The notes under the pieces are model-generated. The model had not been told where the DNA came from. It saw nothing but the letters and a program-made list of their open reading frames with translations, and did not search any database. The translations under genes were made by a program, and so were the position numbers. A DNA stretch of 64,000 nt from Janthinobacterium sp. UMAB-56 (GTDB lineage: Bacteria > Pseudomonadota > Gammaproteobacteria > Burkholderiales > Burkholderiaceae_D): the NCBI RefSeq assembly GCF_900095265.1, contig NZ_LT607669.1, positions 1 to 64,000 on the forward strand, given 5' to 3'. Of this stretch, positions 1 to 8,404 are shown in pieces. Positions within the stretch are counted from its first letter, which is position 1. Every line of letters starts with the position of its first letter.

Positions 1-108
1 ATCGCGGAACAGATGCAAATGCTGGGCGGTCGCTCCGGCATGGGCGGCGACGCCGGCGGTGGTGATGACAGCTACGGCGGTGGCGGCGGCTACGAAGCCC
101 CGGCCTGA
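1..108 (+). CDS. ssb: Single-stranded DNA-binding protein, C-terminal part, truncated
   Basis: Only the end of the gene is in the window; the reading frame is open from base 1. The visible residues (IAEQMQMLGGR, then a Gly/Asp-rich linker) are the typical start of the disordered SSB tail in Betaproteobacteria. The protein normally ends in an acidic tip (DDDIPF type) that recruits repair and replication partners. Here it stops after YEAPA, and the TGA stop (106-108) is made from one ssb base plus the first two bases of the transposon inverted repeat. The tip is therefore lost. Family call is from the tail only, since the OB fold lies outside the window. Confidence 0.8.
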   Translation: MAEQMQMLGGRSGMGGDAGGGDDSYGGGGGYEAPA

Positions 109-152
109 GGGTCGGCCGGGATTGTGGTTTTTTTCGCGAAAAGCTAACTAAG
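107..152 (+). repeat. Left terminal inverted repeat of the transposon
   Basis: It starts GAGGGTCGGCCGGGATT and continues through a T-run and CGCGAAAA. It pairs with the complement of 34648-34693. It provides the stop codon of the truncated ssb gene. Confidence 0.8.
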
Positions 153-360
153 CTATTGATTACATGGAAAGAAATAGTAAATCGACACAATTCTCTATCC
201 CCCGTGGATACAATAGCCTCCCATTGATGTTTTTTTATAAACGGATAGACTTCTATGTCGTGGGTCCTGTGGTCTATCCAATCTACATGTGCGCCGACAG
301 CATTTTGAGCACTCCCGCTGTGCTACTTAATCAACTCCTGCCCTTGCGCCAAGCCGGCTG

Positions 361-669
361 TCACTCCAATGATTGCTCTTGCAGGCGTAGACGCTGATAG
401 ATGGCTATCTTGTGCCCGGACAGAGGAGCACGCTCTACGTCCTCATGCCAGTCAATCATGGATACTTCTTCCGATGTCACATCGTTTGTCCAAAGAAGAT
501 CAGCCAGTTCAGTGGCATCAGAGTGCGATAAACGAAGGCCGCTTTCGCAGTCCGCAACTAATGCATCATCGACAAGATAGATTCTCGCTCTCACAAAAGT
601 CCTTTTAAGAAAACGCCAAGTGATCCGCACCCAACTTTTGTTTCGAAGGTCCTTATCATATGATGGCAT
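361..669 (-). CDS. Hypothetical protein, 102 aa
   Basis: I do not recognise this family. The ATG at 669 is preferred over a TTG at 693; neither has a strong ribosome site. The protein is soluble and mixed-charge, with a basic N-terminal part (RITWRFLKRTFVRARIYLV) and an acidic middle, and it shows no signal peptide or membrane segment. It lies between the transposon end and merR on the same strand as merR, with about 60 bases between them, so it could be co-transcribed with merR. Residue composition looks like real protein, but the call rests only on that and on the open frame. Confidence 0.45.
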   Translation of the reverse strand: MPSYDKDLRNKSWVRITWRFLKRTFVRARIYLVDDALVADCESGLRLSHSDATELADLLWTNDVTSEEVSMIDWHEDVERAPLSGHKIAIYQRLRLQEQSLE

Positions 670-728
670 TATGGTAGTACAGCTCGGCCTCAACGGCTTT
701 TCGTGTCTGGGCTATAAGGGTTTGCATT

Positions 729-1127
729 TCAGTCGTCGATCAGCGCCTGAATGATTGGGCACCATTCGTCCCGTTCCTCGTTGTCGCACCGAGCAACCAT
801 GCCTGTGAGAGCGATTTTCATCGCCTGCAGATCGGCCAATTTGGACTCCACCATGGCAAGCTTCCTGGCAGCCAGATCGCGCGTGCCGATGCAGGCCAGC
901 GAACCTTCCAGTTTGAGCAAGCTCGTAATTTCATCGAGCGTGAAGCCAAGTAGCTGCGCGCGCTTGATGAACCGAATCCGACGGATGTCTTCTTCTCCAT
1001 AGGTCCGGTAGCCTCCGTGCGGCCGCGCCGGTTCGTCGATTAGCCCGCTACGCTGGTAAAACCGGATTGTTTCCACGTTCACGCCGGCGGCGCTGGCCAA
1101 ACGGCCGATGGTCATTTTCTCGATCAT
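729..1127 (-). CDS. merR: Mercury-responsive regulator MerR
   Basis: The 132-aa protein is a cytoplasmic activator/repressor of the mer promoter. The N-terminal winged-helix motif is clear (MTIGRLASAAGVNVETIRFY, then GGYRTYGEEDIRRIRFI), followed by the long dimer helix. All three mercury-binding cysteines are present: C79, C114 and C123, the last two with the family C-x8-C spacing. The ATG at 1127 is chosen over an upstream in-frame start at 1181 because the latter would run through the mer operator. It is divergent from merT across a shared operator. Confidence 0.95.
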   Translation of the reverse strand: MIEKMTIGRLASAAGVNVETIRFYQRSGLIDEPARPHGGYRTYGEEDIRRIRFIKRAQLLGFTLDEITSLLKLEGSLACIGTRDLAARKLAMVESKLADLQAMKIALTGMVARCDNEERDEWCPIIQALIDD

Positions 1128-1131
1128 GCAC

Positions 1132-1163
1132 TTGACTCCGTATCTATGTACGGAGTTTATCCT
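1132..1163 (+). promoter_or_regulatory. MerR operator and merT promoter
   Basis: A -35 TTGACT (1132-1137) and a -10-like TATCCT (1158-1163) are separated by 20 bases, or TTATCC by 19. This is the overlong spacer that MerR corrects by twisting DNA. The spacer holds the dyad CTCCGTA-N4-TACGGAG. It lies between divergent merR and merT. Confidence 0.85.
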
Positions 1164-1192
1164 ATTCTCGTGTAAAACCAATTGGAATCACT

Positions 1193-1537
1193 ATGACGAT
1201 CGGAACGAAAGGCACTCTGGCCGCTGGGGTATTGGCGGCGCTTGGCGCATCCGCATGCTGCGCCGGCCCGCTCGTCCTGCTGATGCTTGGCGTCGGCGGT
1301 GGTTGGGCGTCGCGCCTTATCGCATTTGAGCTGTACAGTCCTTATTTCACCGGCCTGACGCTGCTGCTTCTCGGCCTGGCCTTCTACAATCTCTATGTGC
1401 GTCGACGCGCTTGCGCGCCGGGTGACGCGTGCGCTGCAGATCGAGTCATCAGGAACCAACGCATCCTGTACTGGCTCGTTACGTTGCCAGTGATACTGCT
1501 GCTGGCATTTCCCTTGTATGCCCCGCTGTTCTATTGA
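1193..1537 (+). CDS. merT: Mercuric ion transporter MerT
   Basis: The 114-aa inner-membrane protein moves Hg(II) from periplasmic MerP into the cytoplasm. It has three hydrophobic helices, the paired cysteines C22-C23 in the first one (ASACCAGPL), and a cytoplasmic loop with C74 and C80 (RRACAPGDACAADR), which is the standard MerT layout and length. It is the first gene under the mer promoter and is followed 11 bases later by merP. Since no merA is present in the window, the imported mercury has no visible reductase. Confidence 0.95.
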   Translation: MTIGTKGTLAAGVLAALGASACCAGPLVLLMLGVGGGWASRLIAFELYSPYFTGLTLLLLGLAFYNLYVRRRACAPGDACAADRVIRNQRILYWLVTLPVILLLAFPLYAPLFY

Positions 1538-1548
1538 AAGGATATTCT

Positions 1549-1824
1549 ATGCGCATCCCCACCTTCATTTTCTCGCTGCTACTGGCTGGATCGGTTTTCG
1601 CCAGTTCGCCGAAAACCGTCACCCTCCATGTCCAGAATATGACTTGTCCGGCATGCCCGATCACCGTCAAAAAAGCGCTGGAGCAGGTTCCAGGTGTGAA
1701 TGATGTGAAGATCGATTTCGAGCACAAGACCGCAACGGTGCATCTGGATGCGGACAAGGCCAATATCGCGCTGCTGACCAAGTCAACCACCGATGCGGGC
1801 TTCCCGTCCACGGTCGGGAAGTAA
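1549..1824 (+). CDS. merP: Periplasmic mercury-binding protein MerP
   Basis: The 91-aa protein has a signal peptide (about residues 1-19, FSLLLAGSVFASS) and one heavy-metal-associated domain. The Hg-binding motif is NMTCPAC (C33, C36). It captures periplasmic Hg(II) and passes it to MerT. The ATG at 1549 follows an AAAGGA ribosome site; an earlier in-frame start at 1429 would lie inside merT and lacks the signal peptide at its N-terminus. Confidence 0.95.
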   Translation: MRIPTFIFSLLLAGSVFASSPKTVTLHVQNMTCPACPITVKKALEQVPGVNDVKIDFEHKTATVHLDADKANIALLTKSTTDAGFPSTVGK

Positions 1825-1828
1825 CGCC

Positions 1829-2041
1829 ATGGCCGAGGCAATTCTCACATCGACCCTGTCCTGCCCGCACTGCGGACTAAGCAAGCAGGAAGTCATGCCT
1901 ACCGATGCGTGCCAGTTCTATTATGAATGTACGGGCTGCGCCATCGTGTTGAGGCCGAAGGCCGGCGACTGTTGCGTCTTCTGTTCATACGGCACAGTGA
2001 AATGTCCGCCAATCCAACTGCAGCGTGGGTGCTGCGGCTAA
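1829..2041 (+). CDS. Cys-rich GDCCVxC-domain protein in the mer operon
   Basis: A 70-aa cytoplasmic-looking protein with 11 cysteines, including CPHC, CTGC and the signature AGDCCVFCSYGTVKCPP. This matches the GDCCVxC domain family of small (seleno)proteins often found next to metal genes; here the positions are cysteines, not selenocysteine. It starts 5 bases after merP, so it is the third gene of the mer transcript. Function is not established; a thiol-based mercury-binding or carrier role is inferred from position and cysteine content. Confidence 0.75.
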   Translation: MAEAILTSTLSCPHCGLSKQEVMPTDACQFYYECTGCAIVLRPKAGDCCVFCSYGTVKCPPIQLQRGCCG

Positions 2042-2166
2042 CCAGCCGCTGAATGGACTGCTACTGATCGACATAAACACGCAAAAACAATTAATTTGAC
2101 TCAAAAACGATTACAAAACGGTCATTTTCTCAAAAAACGATTATATAATTGTCATTCTGGCATTTC

Positions 2167-2412
2167 TCATAGGCGGATGCTCAGTGGGTCTGTCTTTGAG
2201 GTTGCTGGGGTGGCTGCGATCTTGTCGAGGTAGGCCCGCAAGTGCTCGTCGATTTGCTCCTGGGCCTGAACCTTGGCGTTGGCCTGCGCGAGCATGAACT
2301 CCAGCTCGCTGATCTGCGCCTTCAGCGGCGCCATACCGTTGTTGGCGTCCCTCAGCTGTTCAGCCAGCAATTCCGACTCGGCAATTTTTCTGGCAAGTCG
2401 GCGCTCGGTATC
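2167..2412 (-). pseudogene. tnpT remnant (3' end only)
   Basis: The frame is open to 2412 and encodes a coiled-coil tail (QISELEFMLAQANAKVQAQ, then HLRAYLDKIAA). It is similar in layout to the C-terminus of the intact TnpT-like protein next door (FRELELSLVQANARAE, ELRGYLHSLD) but clearly diverged. The coding sequence is cut exactly where a transposon-end sequence begins (2413). It is the leftover of an older, related transposon interrupted by a second one. Confidence 0.7.
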
Positions 2413-2429
2413 GAGGGTCGGCCGGGATT
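2413..2429 (+). repeat. Internal copy of the transposon inverted-repeat start
   Basis: GAGGGTCGGCCGGGATT is identical to the first 17 bases of the left end at 107 and in the same orientation. The match fades after it. It sits exactly at the break in the tnpT remnant. TATC precedes it and also follows the right end at 34694-34697. Confidence 0.75.
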
Positions 2430-2549
2430 CCTGTAAAAATTCCCAAAATTTGATCTAAGTTTCTGTTTTTAAAGAATATTAATTCTGATTTTTGTTGCAA
2501 TATCTCTTCATTTAGACTGGCGGCCGGCTGTCCAGACCAATCTCTACCT

Positions 2550-3581
2550 CTACTCTGAGGCGGGTGGTCGGTCCAGTGAATGCAGATAACCCCGCAATTC
2601 CTCACTGATGCCTTGGCTCGCTTCGGCTCTAGCGTTAGCTTGGACCAAGGACAATTCGAGTTCACGGAATCGGGTTTTCAGTCCCCCCATCTCCATGCCC
2701 AATTCTGCCACCTGTCCCAGCAATACCTCATTCTCAGTCACTTTGGCGGCAAGTTGTCGTTCCAGGTCTTTGGCGTGCTGCTGCCCCGCATGAAGCTGCT
2801 CGATCTTTTGATCTTGCCGGCGGCCGAGCGCTTGTTGCTCGTAAAGCGCCTGTTTGTAGTGTGACAGCTCGGCAACCAACTTAGCGCCTTCCTGGTTCAA
2901 TCGAGTCGCTTCTTCCTGTTTGAGCACCACGGCTTGTTGCTGTTGCCGTAGCTCTGCTTGCAGTTGCTGTATCTGCTGTTCATGGCGCCGCTGGTCCTGA
3001 TCGCGCTGTTCCTTGACTGACTGACGATAGTGCTCCAGGGAGTCGCGCGCATGGGCATGCTTTTCCTCCAGCGACCGCCGGTGCGCCTCATTTTCGACCA
3101 GGCGCTCTTGCAAATCGGCCACCTGCTGCTGCGTTGTGTGGCGCAAGATGGTCTCATTTTGCAGACTGGAACGAGTTTGGGTATGCGTCCGTATTTCCTC
3201 GATGCCGTCATCCCTGGCCTGGCGCAATTGCTGTTGTAGCGCCGCCAGTTCTTTCTCATAGTTGTTCACGGCCGCGGCATGGTCGCGCTCCTGCTCGGCG
3301 TTCCGAGACTCGATAGCCGAGGTCCGTTCGTCGGCTTCTTCATGCAGTCGCGCGGCCAGTCGAACCACAATATCATGCAAGGCATCGCTGATCGGCGCCT
3401 TGCGCCCGTCGCCAGAGCCTTCTTCCGTCTCCAGTTCTTTCAGATATTTGTGGATGGTGGTCTTGGACCCCGTGTTGCCTAAGGCAACGCGGACAGCGTC
3501 GACCGAGGGGTAGCGCCCTTGGGCCAGCAACGCATCGCGCGCTTTTTTGATATCAGATTGATACAGTCCGGCGTGGGCCAT
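2550..3581 (-). CDS. tnpT: KfrA-like coiled-coil DNA-binding protein (TnpT-type resolution partner)
   Basis: 343 aa. The N-terminus (about 1-60) is a KfrA-type DNA-binding domain (KKARDALLAQGRYPSVDAVR, GNTGSKTTIHKYLKEL). The rest (about 80-330) is a long Gln/Glu/Arg-rich coiled coil. In Tn4651-type transposons the coiled-coil protein TnpT is divergent from the tyrosine recombinase TnpS and stimulates cointegrate resolution at the site between them; the arrangement here is the same. It could also act as an autorepressor through the repeats in front of its start. Assignment is by domain order and context, not by a sequence search. Confidence 0.8.
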   Translation of the reverse strand: MAHAGLYQSDIKKARDALLAQGRYPSVDAVRVALGNTGSKTTIHKYLKELETEEGSGDGRKAPISDALHDIVVRLAARLHEEADERTSAIESRNAEQERDHAAAVNNYEKELAALQQQLRQARDDGIEEIRTHTQTRSSLQNETILRHTTQQQVADLQERLVENEAHRRSLEEKHAHARDSLEHYRQSVKEQRDQDQRRHEQQIQQLQAELRQQQQAVVLKQEEATRLNQEGAKLVAELSHYKQALYEQQALGRRQDQKIEQLHAGQQHAKDLERQLAAKVTENEVLLGQVAELGMEMGGLKTRFRELELSLVQANARAEASQGISEELRGYLHSLDRPPASE

Positions 3582-3833
3582 GGCGTCTCCACGAAATAAG
3601 ATGATGGATTACATACCATGTAATTACATACCATTTTTCGAGAAATTCAAGCTCAAATTTTCCTTGAAATTGAAGCAGGATAATATATGGTTATCCTGTG
3701 TCAGATCTCTTTTCGTGCTATTTTGGCCGCGTTTGCTGTACATTTTCCGGTATAGCCGGACATAATTGGTGACAACGCTCGCAACGATTTACCCAGTCGA
3801 CCTTACCCGCCCGCCTTTCTGCCTTGTCATGCC
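3582..3833. promoter_or_regulatory. tnpT-tnpS intergenic region, likely resolution site (rst) and operators
   Basis: Two direct copies of ATTACATACCAT (3608-3619 and 3623-3634) overlap the inverted repeat ATTACAT-ACC-ATGTAAT, a good binding site for the KfrA-like protein just in front of its start. An imperfect palindrome TCCGGTATAGCCGGA lies at 3746-3760, nearer tnpS, and is a candidate crossover core. Resolution function is inferred from Tn4651. Confidence 0.5.
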
Positions 3834-4784
3834 ATGTCTGATATCGACCTCTTTCTGCAGGCTGCTACGCGCGAGAACACGCGAAAAAGCTATCAAAGCG
3901 CGCTCCGCGACTTTGAAGTGGAATGGGGTGGTTTTTTGCCGGCGACGCCGGATAGCGTGGCACGCTACCTGGCCGACCGTGCCGGCAAGCACGCTGTCAA
4001 CACCCTGCGTCAGCGATTGGCCGCATTAGCCCAGTGGCATCTCGACCAGGGCTTTCCAGACCCAACCAAGGCACCGGTAGTACGCCAAGTCTTGCGCGGT
4101 ATCCAGACGCTGCACCCCGCCCAGGAAAAGCGTGCAAAACCTTTCCAGATCGATCAACTCATGTTGGTCGATCACTGGTTGACTACCAACGCCGACGCCG
4201 CGCAATCCCAGGGAGAACTGGCCGCCGAGCTGCGGTACCGCCGCAACAAGGCATTGTTCCTGCTGGGTTTCTGGCGCGGGTTTCGCGGCGATGAGCTGAC
4301 GCGCCTGCAGATCGAGCATGTCCACGTCACGCCAAGTGAAGGGATGACTTGCTTTTTGCCACGCACCAAAGGTGATCGCCAGCTCAAAGGCGGCAACTTC
4401 AAGGTGCCGTTGCTATCGCGCCTATGCCCTGTCACCGCTTATGAGGAATGGATTGTTGCAGCGAGATTGACGGCTGGACCGGTGTTTCGTGCCATTGATC
4501 GCTGGGCCAACATCAGCGCTAACGGCCTAAACATCGATAGCCTGGTGCCGCTCCTGCGTAACATCCTGCAGGAAGCTGGCGTGCATGCGCCTGAGTTGTA
4601 CAGTGCCCACTCGCTGCGCCGCGGCTTTGCCAGTTGGGCAACTGCGAATGGGTGGGATCTGAGAACGCTGATGGAGCATGTGGGCTGGAAAAATGCCCAG
4701 TCCGCCATGCGCTACATCGATCGGGAAGATCCTTTTAACCAGCGCCGCATCGAACAAAACCTGTATCCTCTTTATAGCAAGTAA
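3834..4784 (+). CDS. tnpS: Tyrosine recombinase (TnpS-type cointegrate resolvase)
   Basis: 316 aa. An N-terminal SAM-like core-binding domain (about 1-95) is followed by the catalytic domain. Catalytic residues are visible: R151 (GFRGDEL), K179 (PRTKGDR), H259 and R262 (AHSLRRGFA), H282 (LMEHVGWK) and nucleophile Y294 (AMRYID). It is divergent from tnpT across about 250 bases. The expected job is breaking down transposition cointegrates. The end of the protein (EQNLYPLYSK) is intact, so the enzyme should be active. Confidence 0.85.
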   Translation: MSDIDLFLQAATRENTRKSYQSALRDFEVEWGGFLPATPDSVARYLADRAGKHAVNTLRQRLAALAQWHLDQGFPDPTKAPVVRQVLRGIQTLHPAQEKRAKPFQIDQLMLVDHWLTTNADAAQSQGELAAELRYRRNKALFLLGFWRGFRGDELTRLQIEHVHVTPSEGMTCFLPRTKGDRQLKGGNFKVPLLSRLCPVTAYEEWIVAARLTAGPVFRAIDRWANISANGLNIDSLVPLLRNILQEAGVHAPELYSAHSLRRGFASWATANGWDLRTLMEHVGWKNAQSAMRYIDREDPFNQRRIEQNLYPLYSK

Positions 4785-4813
4785 TTAAACAGCTGCAGGT
4801 GGACCTTTAATTC

Positions 4814-4827
4814 TGACAAGATTGTAA
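4814..4827 (+). promoter_or_regulatory. CusR/CopR-like box upstream of the two-component genes
   Basis: TGACAAGATTGTAA matches the half-site layout TGACAA-N2-TTGTCA known for copper response regulators with one mismatch. It is 114 bases before the regulator start, which suggests autoregulation. Confidence 0.45.
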
Positions 4828-4940
4828 TCCTGGCGTTAGACGATTGTCATCTTTCCAAGGTAGACTGAAGACAGAGACCGATGGCGATCTTCACCATCCG
4901 CATAACGTGGACACAGCAGTTGAACTAGTGGAAAAGTGAC

Positions 4941-5612
4941 ATGCGATTATTAGTGGTTGAGGACGAGCAAAAGGCGGGCGAATATATTCAGAAAGGTCTG
5001 AGTGAGTCTGGTTTTGTTGTTGACTTGGCGAGAACTGGGCCCGACGGACTTCACGCTGCCACTACTGCCCATTACGACCTGATCGTGCTTGACGTCATGC
5101 TTCCGGGCTTAGACGGTTGGCAAATCATCGCTGAGTTGCGCAAAACGGTTGATACGCCGGTGCTATTTCTTACCGCACGGGATGGGCTCGATGACCGCAT
5201 CAAAGGTCTGGAGCTTGGTGCGGATGATTACTTAGTTAAGCCATTCGCTTTCGTTGAGTTGCTTGTTCGTATTCGAACGTTGTTGCGCCGAGGGCCGATC
5301 AGAGAAGCTGATATTTTTCAGATTGCCGATCTGGAACTAGACATTCCCAAGCGAAGAGTCATACGGGCTGGGGTTCGGATTGATTTGACTGCGAAAGAAT
5401 TTGCACTTTTGCATCTGCTATCCAAGCGGGTCGGACAAGTTTTGTCCCGGCCGTTAATTGCATCGCAAGTCTGGGACATGAATTTTGATAGCGACACGAA
5501 CGTGGTGGATGTCGCGGTACGCCGTCTACGGGCAAAAATTGACGACCCCTTCGAAGTCAAACTGATCCATACGATTCGGAGTATGGGCTATGTATTAGAA
5601 GATAGACAATGA
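4941..5612 (+). CDS. copR: Heavy-metal response regulator, OmpR/PhoB family (CopR/CusR type)
   Basis: 223 aa. The receiver domain (1-115) has the acidic pocket VVEDE, phosphoacceptor D51 ([14 protein letters not shown]) and K100 (YLVKPF). The C-terminal winged helix (about 125-220) ends with [14 protein letters not shown]. The overlap with the next gene (ATGA) shows an operon with its kinase. It most likely responds to copper or silver through the kinase and drives the cop and cus genes around it, but related CzcR-type regulators look alike, so the metal is inferred from cargo. Confidence 0.85.
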   Translation: MRLLVVEDEQKAGEYIQKGLSESGFVVDLARTGPDGLHAATTAHYDLIVLDVMLPGLDGWQIIAELRKTVDTPVLFLTARDGLDDRIKGLELGADDYLVKPFAFVELLVRIRTLLRRGPIREADIFQIADLELDIPKRRVIRAGVRIDLTAKEFALLHLLSKRVGQVLSRPLIASQVWDMNFDSDTNVVDVAVRRLRAKIDDPFEVKLIHTIRSMGYVLEDRQ

Positions 5613-7036
5613 AGGCCAAGAACTGGTCTCTCACCACGCAGCTGGGGGCGCTCTTCGCCTGCATCTCGGTAATTGTATTTTCGGCCTTAGGCATCTATCT
5701 CTATCAAGCTCTCGCGGTGCAGCTCCAAGCACGGGATGATGCAGACCTTGTCGACCGTATTGTGTTCATCAGACATATGCTTGAGGAGACACCGAGTGTA
5801 GAGTCGATTCGTGTGGATCCGCACCGTTTTTTAGATGCTGTCGATTTGCATGGCGGCTTTTTGCTCGTTATGCAGGCACAAGACGGTGAAGAATTAACCC
5901 GCAATACCCGTGACCGTTCATTCATGCATGCCAGCGGGGCTGTGCCGGTAGAGACGATGCCAGAGCCATCTCACGTACGTGCTGCACTAGGGCATAGCGA
6001 ACCCAACCTAAGAGTTATTGCTGCGCTGGGTACCGTTGGTTCGACAGGTTCCGTGGTGAAAATCACGCTCGCCAGAAGCGAAGAGAGCCGCGCAGCTGTT
6101 CTATCTGCATACAAGTTAAAAGTGCTTGCATCGGGCTTCTTTGGTGCGGTGCTAACAGCCCTACTGGGGTTTCTACTAGTACGTCGCGCGTTGCACAAAG
6201 TAAAGCTCATCGCGCAGCAAGCTCAGCAAGTCAGTGCGCACAATTTGGAAGTGCGCTTGCATGCAAAATCAGCACCGAAGGAAATCCAGATACTGGCTGA
6301 TTCGTTCAATGAGGTGCTTGACCGCCTGCAAAATAGCTTTAATAACCTTTCCCAGTTTGCAGATGACTTGGCACACGATTTGCGTACGCCTCTCAACAAT
6401 CTGATGGTTCAAACAGAAGTTGCCCTGTCTCAGCCCAGATCATCCGATGAATATCAAAACCTGCTTTCATCTAACTACGAGGAGTTTGGCCGTCTAGCTA
6501 GAATGGTGGAAAGCATATTATTTTTGGCGCGGGCTGACCATGACCAAGTTTCGCTAGCAACTGAGCAGCTTGATATGGATGTTGAGCTGACGCGAATCGC
6601 CGAGTATTTTGAAGGGCCGGCATCCGACGCAGGGATATCATTCATCGTCATCGCCTCAGGTAAAGTGCTTGCTGATGGGCACCTGCTTCGCCGCGCGGTG
6701 AGTAACCTTGTATCGAACGCTCTTCGGTACACGCCGAAGGGCGAAATTATCTTGCTCAAGGCGATAGAGGACGACGACGGGGCCGTAGTTTCTGTTTCCA
6801 ATCCTGGCCCAGGCATCGCGCAGGAACACCTGTCGCGGTTGTTTGACCGGTTCTACCGTTCCGATAAATCGAGGGCCAGTACGTCAGCCTCCGCTGGATT
6901 GGGTCTTTCAATCGTCAAATCCATCATGGCGCTTCACCATGGCCGAGCCAGTGTCACGAGTGAGCTTGATGGAGTTACCCAATTCACGCTATTTTTTCCT
7001 GGCACGACAGCATCGAACGAAACAGTTAAGCGCTGA
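5609..7036 (+). CDS. copS: Heavy-metal sensor histidine kinase (CopS/CusS type)
   Basis: 475 aa. Two membrane helices (about 10-32 and 168-190) flank a periplasmic sensor domain of about 135 residues. A HAMP linker follows, then the H-box [17 protein letters not shown], the N-box ([12 protein letters not shown]), and the G boxes ([17 protein letters not shown]). This is the layout of the heavy-metal sensor kinase family. It shares four bases with the regulator gene. Metal specificity cannot be read from the sequence alone. Confidence 0.88.
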   Translation: MKAKNWSLTTQLGALFACISVIVFSALGIYLYQALAVQLQARDDADLVDRIVFIRHMLEETPSVESIRVDPHRFLDAVDLHGGFLLVMQAQDGEELTRNTRDRSFMHASGAVPVETMPEPSHVRAALGHSEPNLRVIAALGTVGSTGSVVKITLARSEESRAAVLSAYKLKVLASGFFGAVLTALLGFLLVRRALHKVKLIAQQAQQVSAHNLEVRLHAKSAPKEIQILADSFNEVLDRLQNSFNNLSQFADDLAHDLRTPLNNLMVQTEVALSQPRSSDEYQNLLSSNYEEFGRLARMVESILFLARADHDQVSLATEQLDMDVELTRIAEYFEGPASDAGISFIVIASGKVLADGHLLRRAVSNLVSNALRYTPKGEIILLKAIEDDDGAVVSVSNPGPGIAQEHLSRLFDRFYRSDKSRASTSASAGLGLSIVKSIMALHHGRASVTSELDGVTQFTLFFPGTTASNETVKR

Positions 7037-7078
7037 AAATGGATTTTTGAGGACAGAAATCTTGTGCTCAGCGGTTAA

Positions 7079-7564
7079 CTAAGCAAGCTGCAGCTCCCAG
7101 TATCCGACATCAATCCACTGATCAAATTTACAGCCAACCCGCTTGAACATGGCCACCTTCTCAAATCCTAGGCGCTCGTGCAAAGCAACGCTAGATTCAT
7201 TGGGCTGCGCAATGCCACCAATGACCACTTGCAGTTGGCGGTGCCGGAGCTCCTCGATCAGGGTACTGTAAAGCTGTCGGCCGATGCCCTGACCGACTCC
7301 ATCGTGCGCCACGTACACCGTTGACTCGACCGAAAAACGATAGGCGCTCCGGGCACGCCAGGGCGTTGCGTAGGCGTAACCTAGTATTTGACCATCGCGT
7401 TCAAAGACGTACCACGGCAACTGCGCACCCACAGAAGCGATGCGCTGGGCCATCTCATCGATGGCGACCATCTGCTCTTCAAACGTGATGGTGGAGCTGC
7501 TGACGTAATGGTTGTATATCGTGGCGATCGCAGCAGCATCGGCGGTAGTGGCAAGTCGAATCAT
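7079..7564 (-). CDS. GNAT acetyltransferase, phosphinothricin-acetyltransferase-like (ArsN type)
   Basis: 161 aa from the ATG at 7564. The GNAT fold is clear: MIRLATTADAAAIATIYNHY at the start, the acetyl-CoA loop GVGQGIGRQLY, and the C-terminal ALHERLGFEKV. It belongs to the phosphinothricin N-acetyltransferase group. Members placed at the end of ars operons (ArsN1) acetylate the arsenical antibiotic arsinothricin, and that role is inferred here because this is the last gene of the ars operon. It is convergent with the sensor kinase gene. Confidence 0.75.
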   Translation of the reverse strand: MIRLATTADAAAIATIYNHYVSSSTITFEEQMVAIDEMAQRIASVGAQLPWYVFERDGQILGYAYATPWRARSAYRFSVESTVYVAHDGVGQGIGRQLYSTLIEELRHRQLQVVIGGIAQPNESSVALHERLGFEKVAMFKRVGCKFDQWIDVGYWELQLA

Positions 7565-7667
7565 CAGCGGGATCCAAATAGACGTGAAATGGCAGGAAGG
7601 AGCACGGCCGCAAACTACGCACGGCACCCTAAAGTATCATTCTAGCAATAATCCATCCTATGTGGCT

Positions 7668-8327
7668 TCACGGCGCATTGCGTTGAGTAGGATCGCGCAG
7701 AAAAGCTGGTGAAGGCCCTGTGCCTCCCGAGCGGGCCCGCTCCCGTCCTGCGGCCTCTGCCCACCAGATCAACTGGGAAAAGGTGCGTTCGATATAGGAA
7801 ACCCAACGCGTACTGTCGACTTCAGGTGCAAAGCTGCCATCGGCAGCAAAAACAGTATGTGCTGTCGGAATATGGATCATGGCCGACACCGGCAAACAGC
7901 CCAGCTCGGACAGAAAAGCGCGCATACCCACCGCCGCCCGCACACCACCCCACTGGCCCGCCGAATAAGTGACGATGGCGCTGGGCTTGAAGGCAAACAA
8001 AGAACTGCCAAAGTGGTTCAGTAAATGCATCAGTGCCGGACTCATTGAATGATTGTATTCAGAACTGACCATCACATACCCATCGGCGCTGGCAATCTCA
8101 CTGGCCAGTTGCTCCAACGGCAAGGGCGCGCGCCCCTGCGCATAGGAAAAGTGTGGCTTGAACACGTCACCTAGCTCGTAATCGAGCGGATCGATGAGCA
8201 CCACATTGTGGCCATCATGGCGGCACTGCGCCACGATGGCCTTGGCGACCCGTTCGCCCACGCGCGCAGGCAGGGGCGGTGTGCTGGTGCGAATAGAACC
8301 GAGAAACACCAGAATTTTCATCTTCAT
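7668..8327 (-). CDS. NADPH-dependent FMN reductase in the ars operon
   Basis: 219 aa. A flavodoxin-like fold with the FMN loop FLGSIRTSTPPLPARVGERV and the motif SSEYNHSMSPALMHLLNHFG, typical of the NADPH-dependent FMN reductase family. The start at 8327 is chosen for its purine-rich ribosome site (GGAAAGGG). It lies between arsH and the acetyltransferase on one strand. It may supply reduced flavin or act on organoarsenicals or quinones; the exact substrate cannot be told. The C-terminal 30 residues are unusual, polar and probably disordered. Confidence 0.8.
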   Translation of the reverse strand: MKMKILVFLGSIRTSTPPLPARVGERVAKAIVAQCRHDGHNVVLIDPLDYELGDVFKPHFSYAQGRAPLPLEQLASEIASADGYVMVSSEYNHSMSPALMHLLNHFGSSLFAFKPSAIVTYSAGQWGGVRAAVGMRAFLSELGCLPVSAMIHIPTAHTVFAADGSFAPEVDSTRWVSYIERTFSQLIWWAEAAGRERARSGGTGPSPAFLRDPTQRNAP

Positions 8328-8404
8328 CTTACCCTTTCCAGCCAAAACCTCGGCTAGGTCATCGTGCAGTGAAAACCCGGCGAACGGGCCAACATGAAAA
8401 CAGC

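Noticed and set aside
3608-3634. Regular direct repeats as a possible CRISPR or iteron origin
   Set aside because: Only two copies, placed right before the KfrA-like gene; better explained as its operator. No CRISPR array or replication gene is in the window.
4941-7036. Assignment of the two-component pair as CzcRS rather than CopRS
   Set aside because: Families overlap strongly, and the cargo between the transposon ends is copper, arsenic and mercury; the copper label is kept as the better guess, not as proof.
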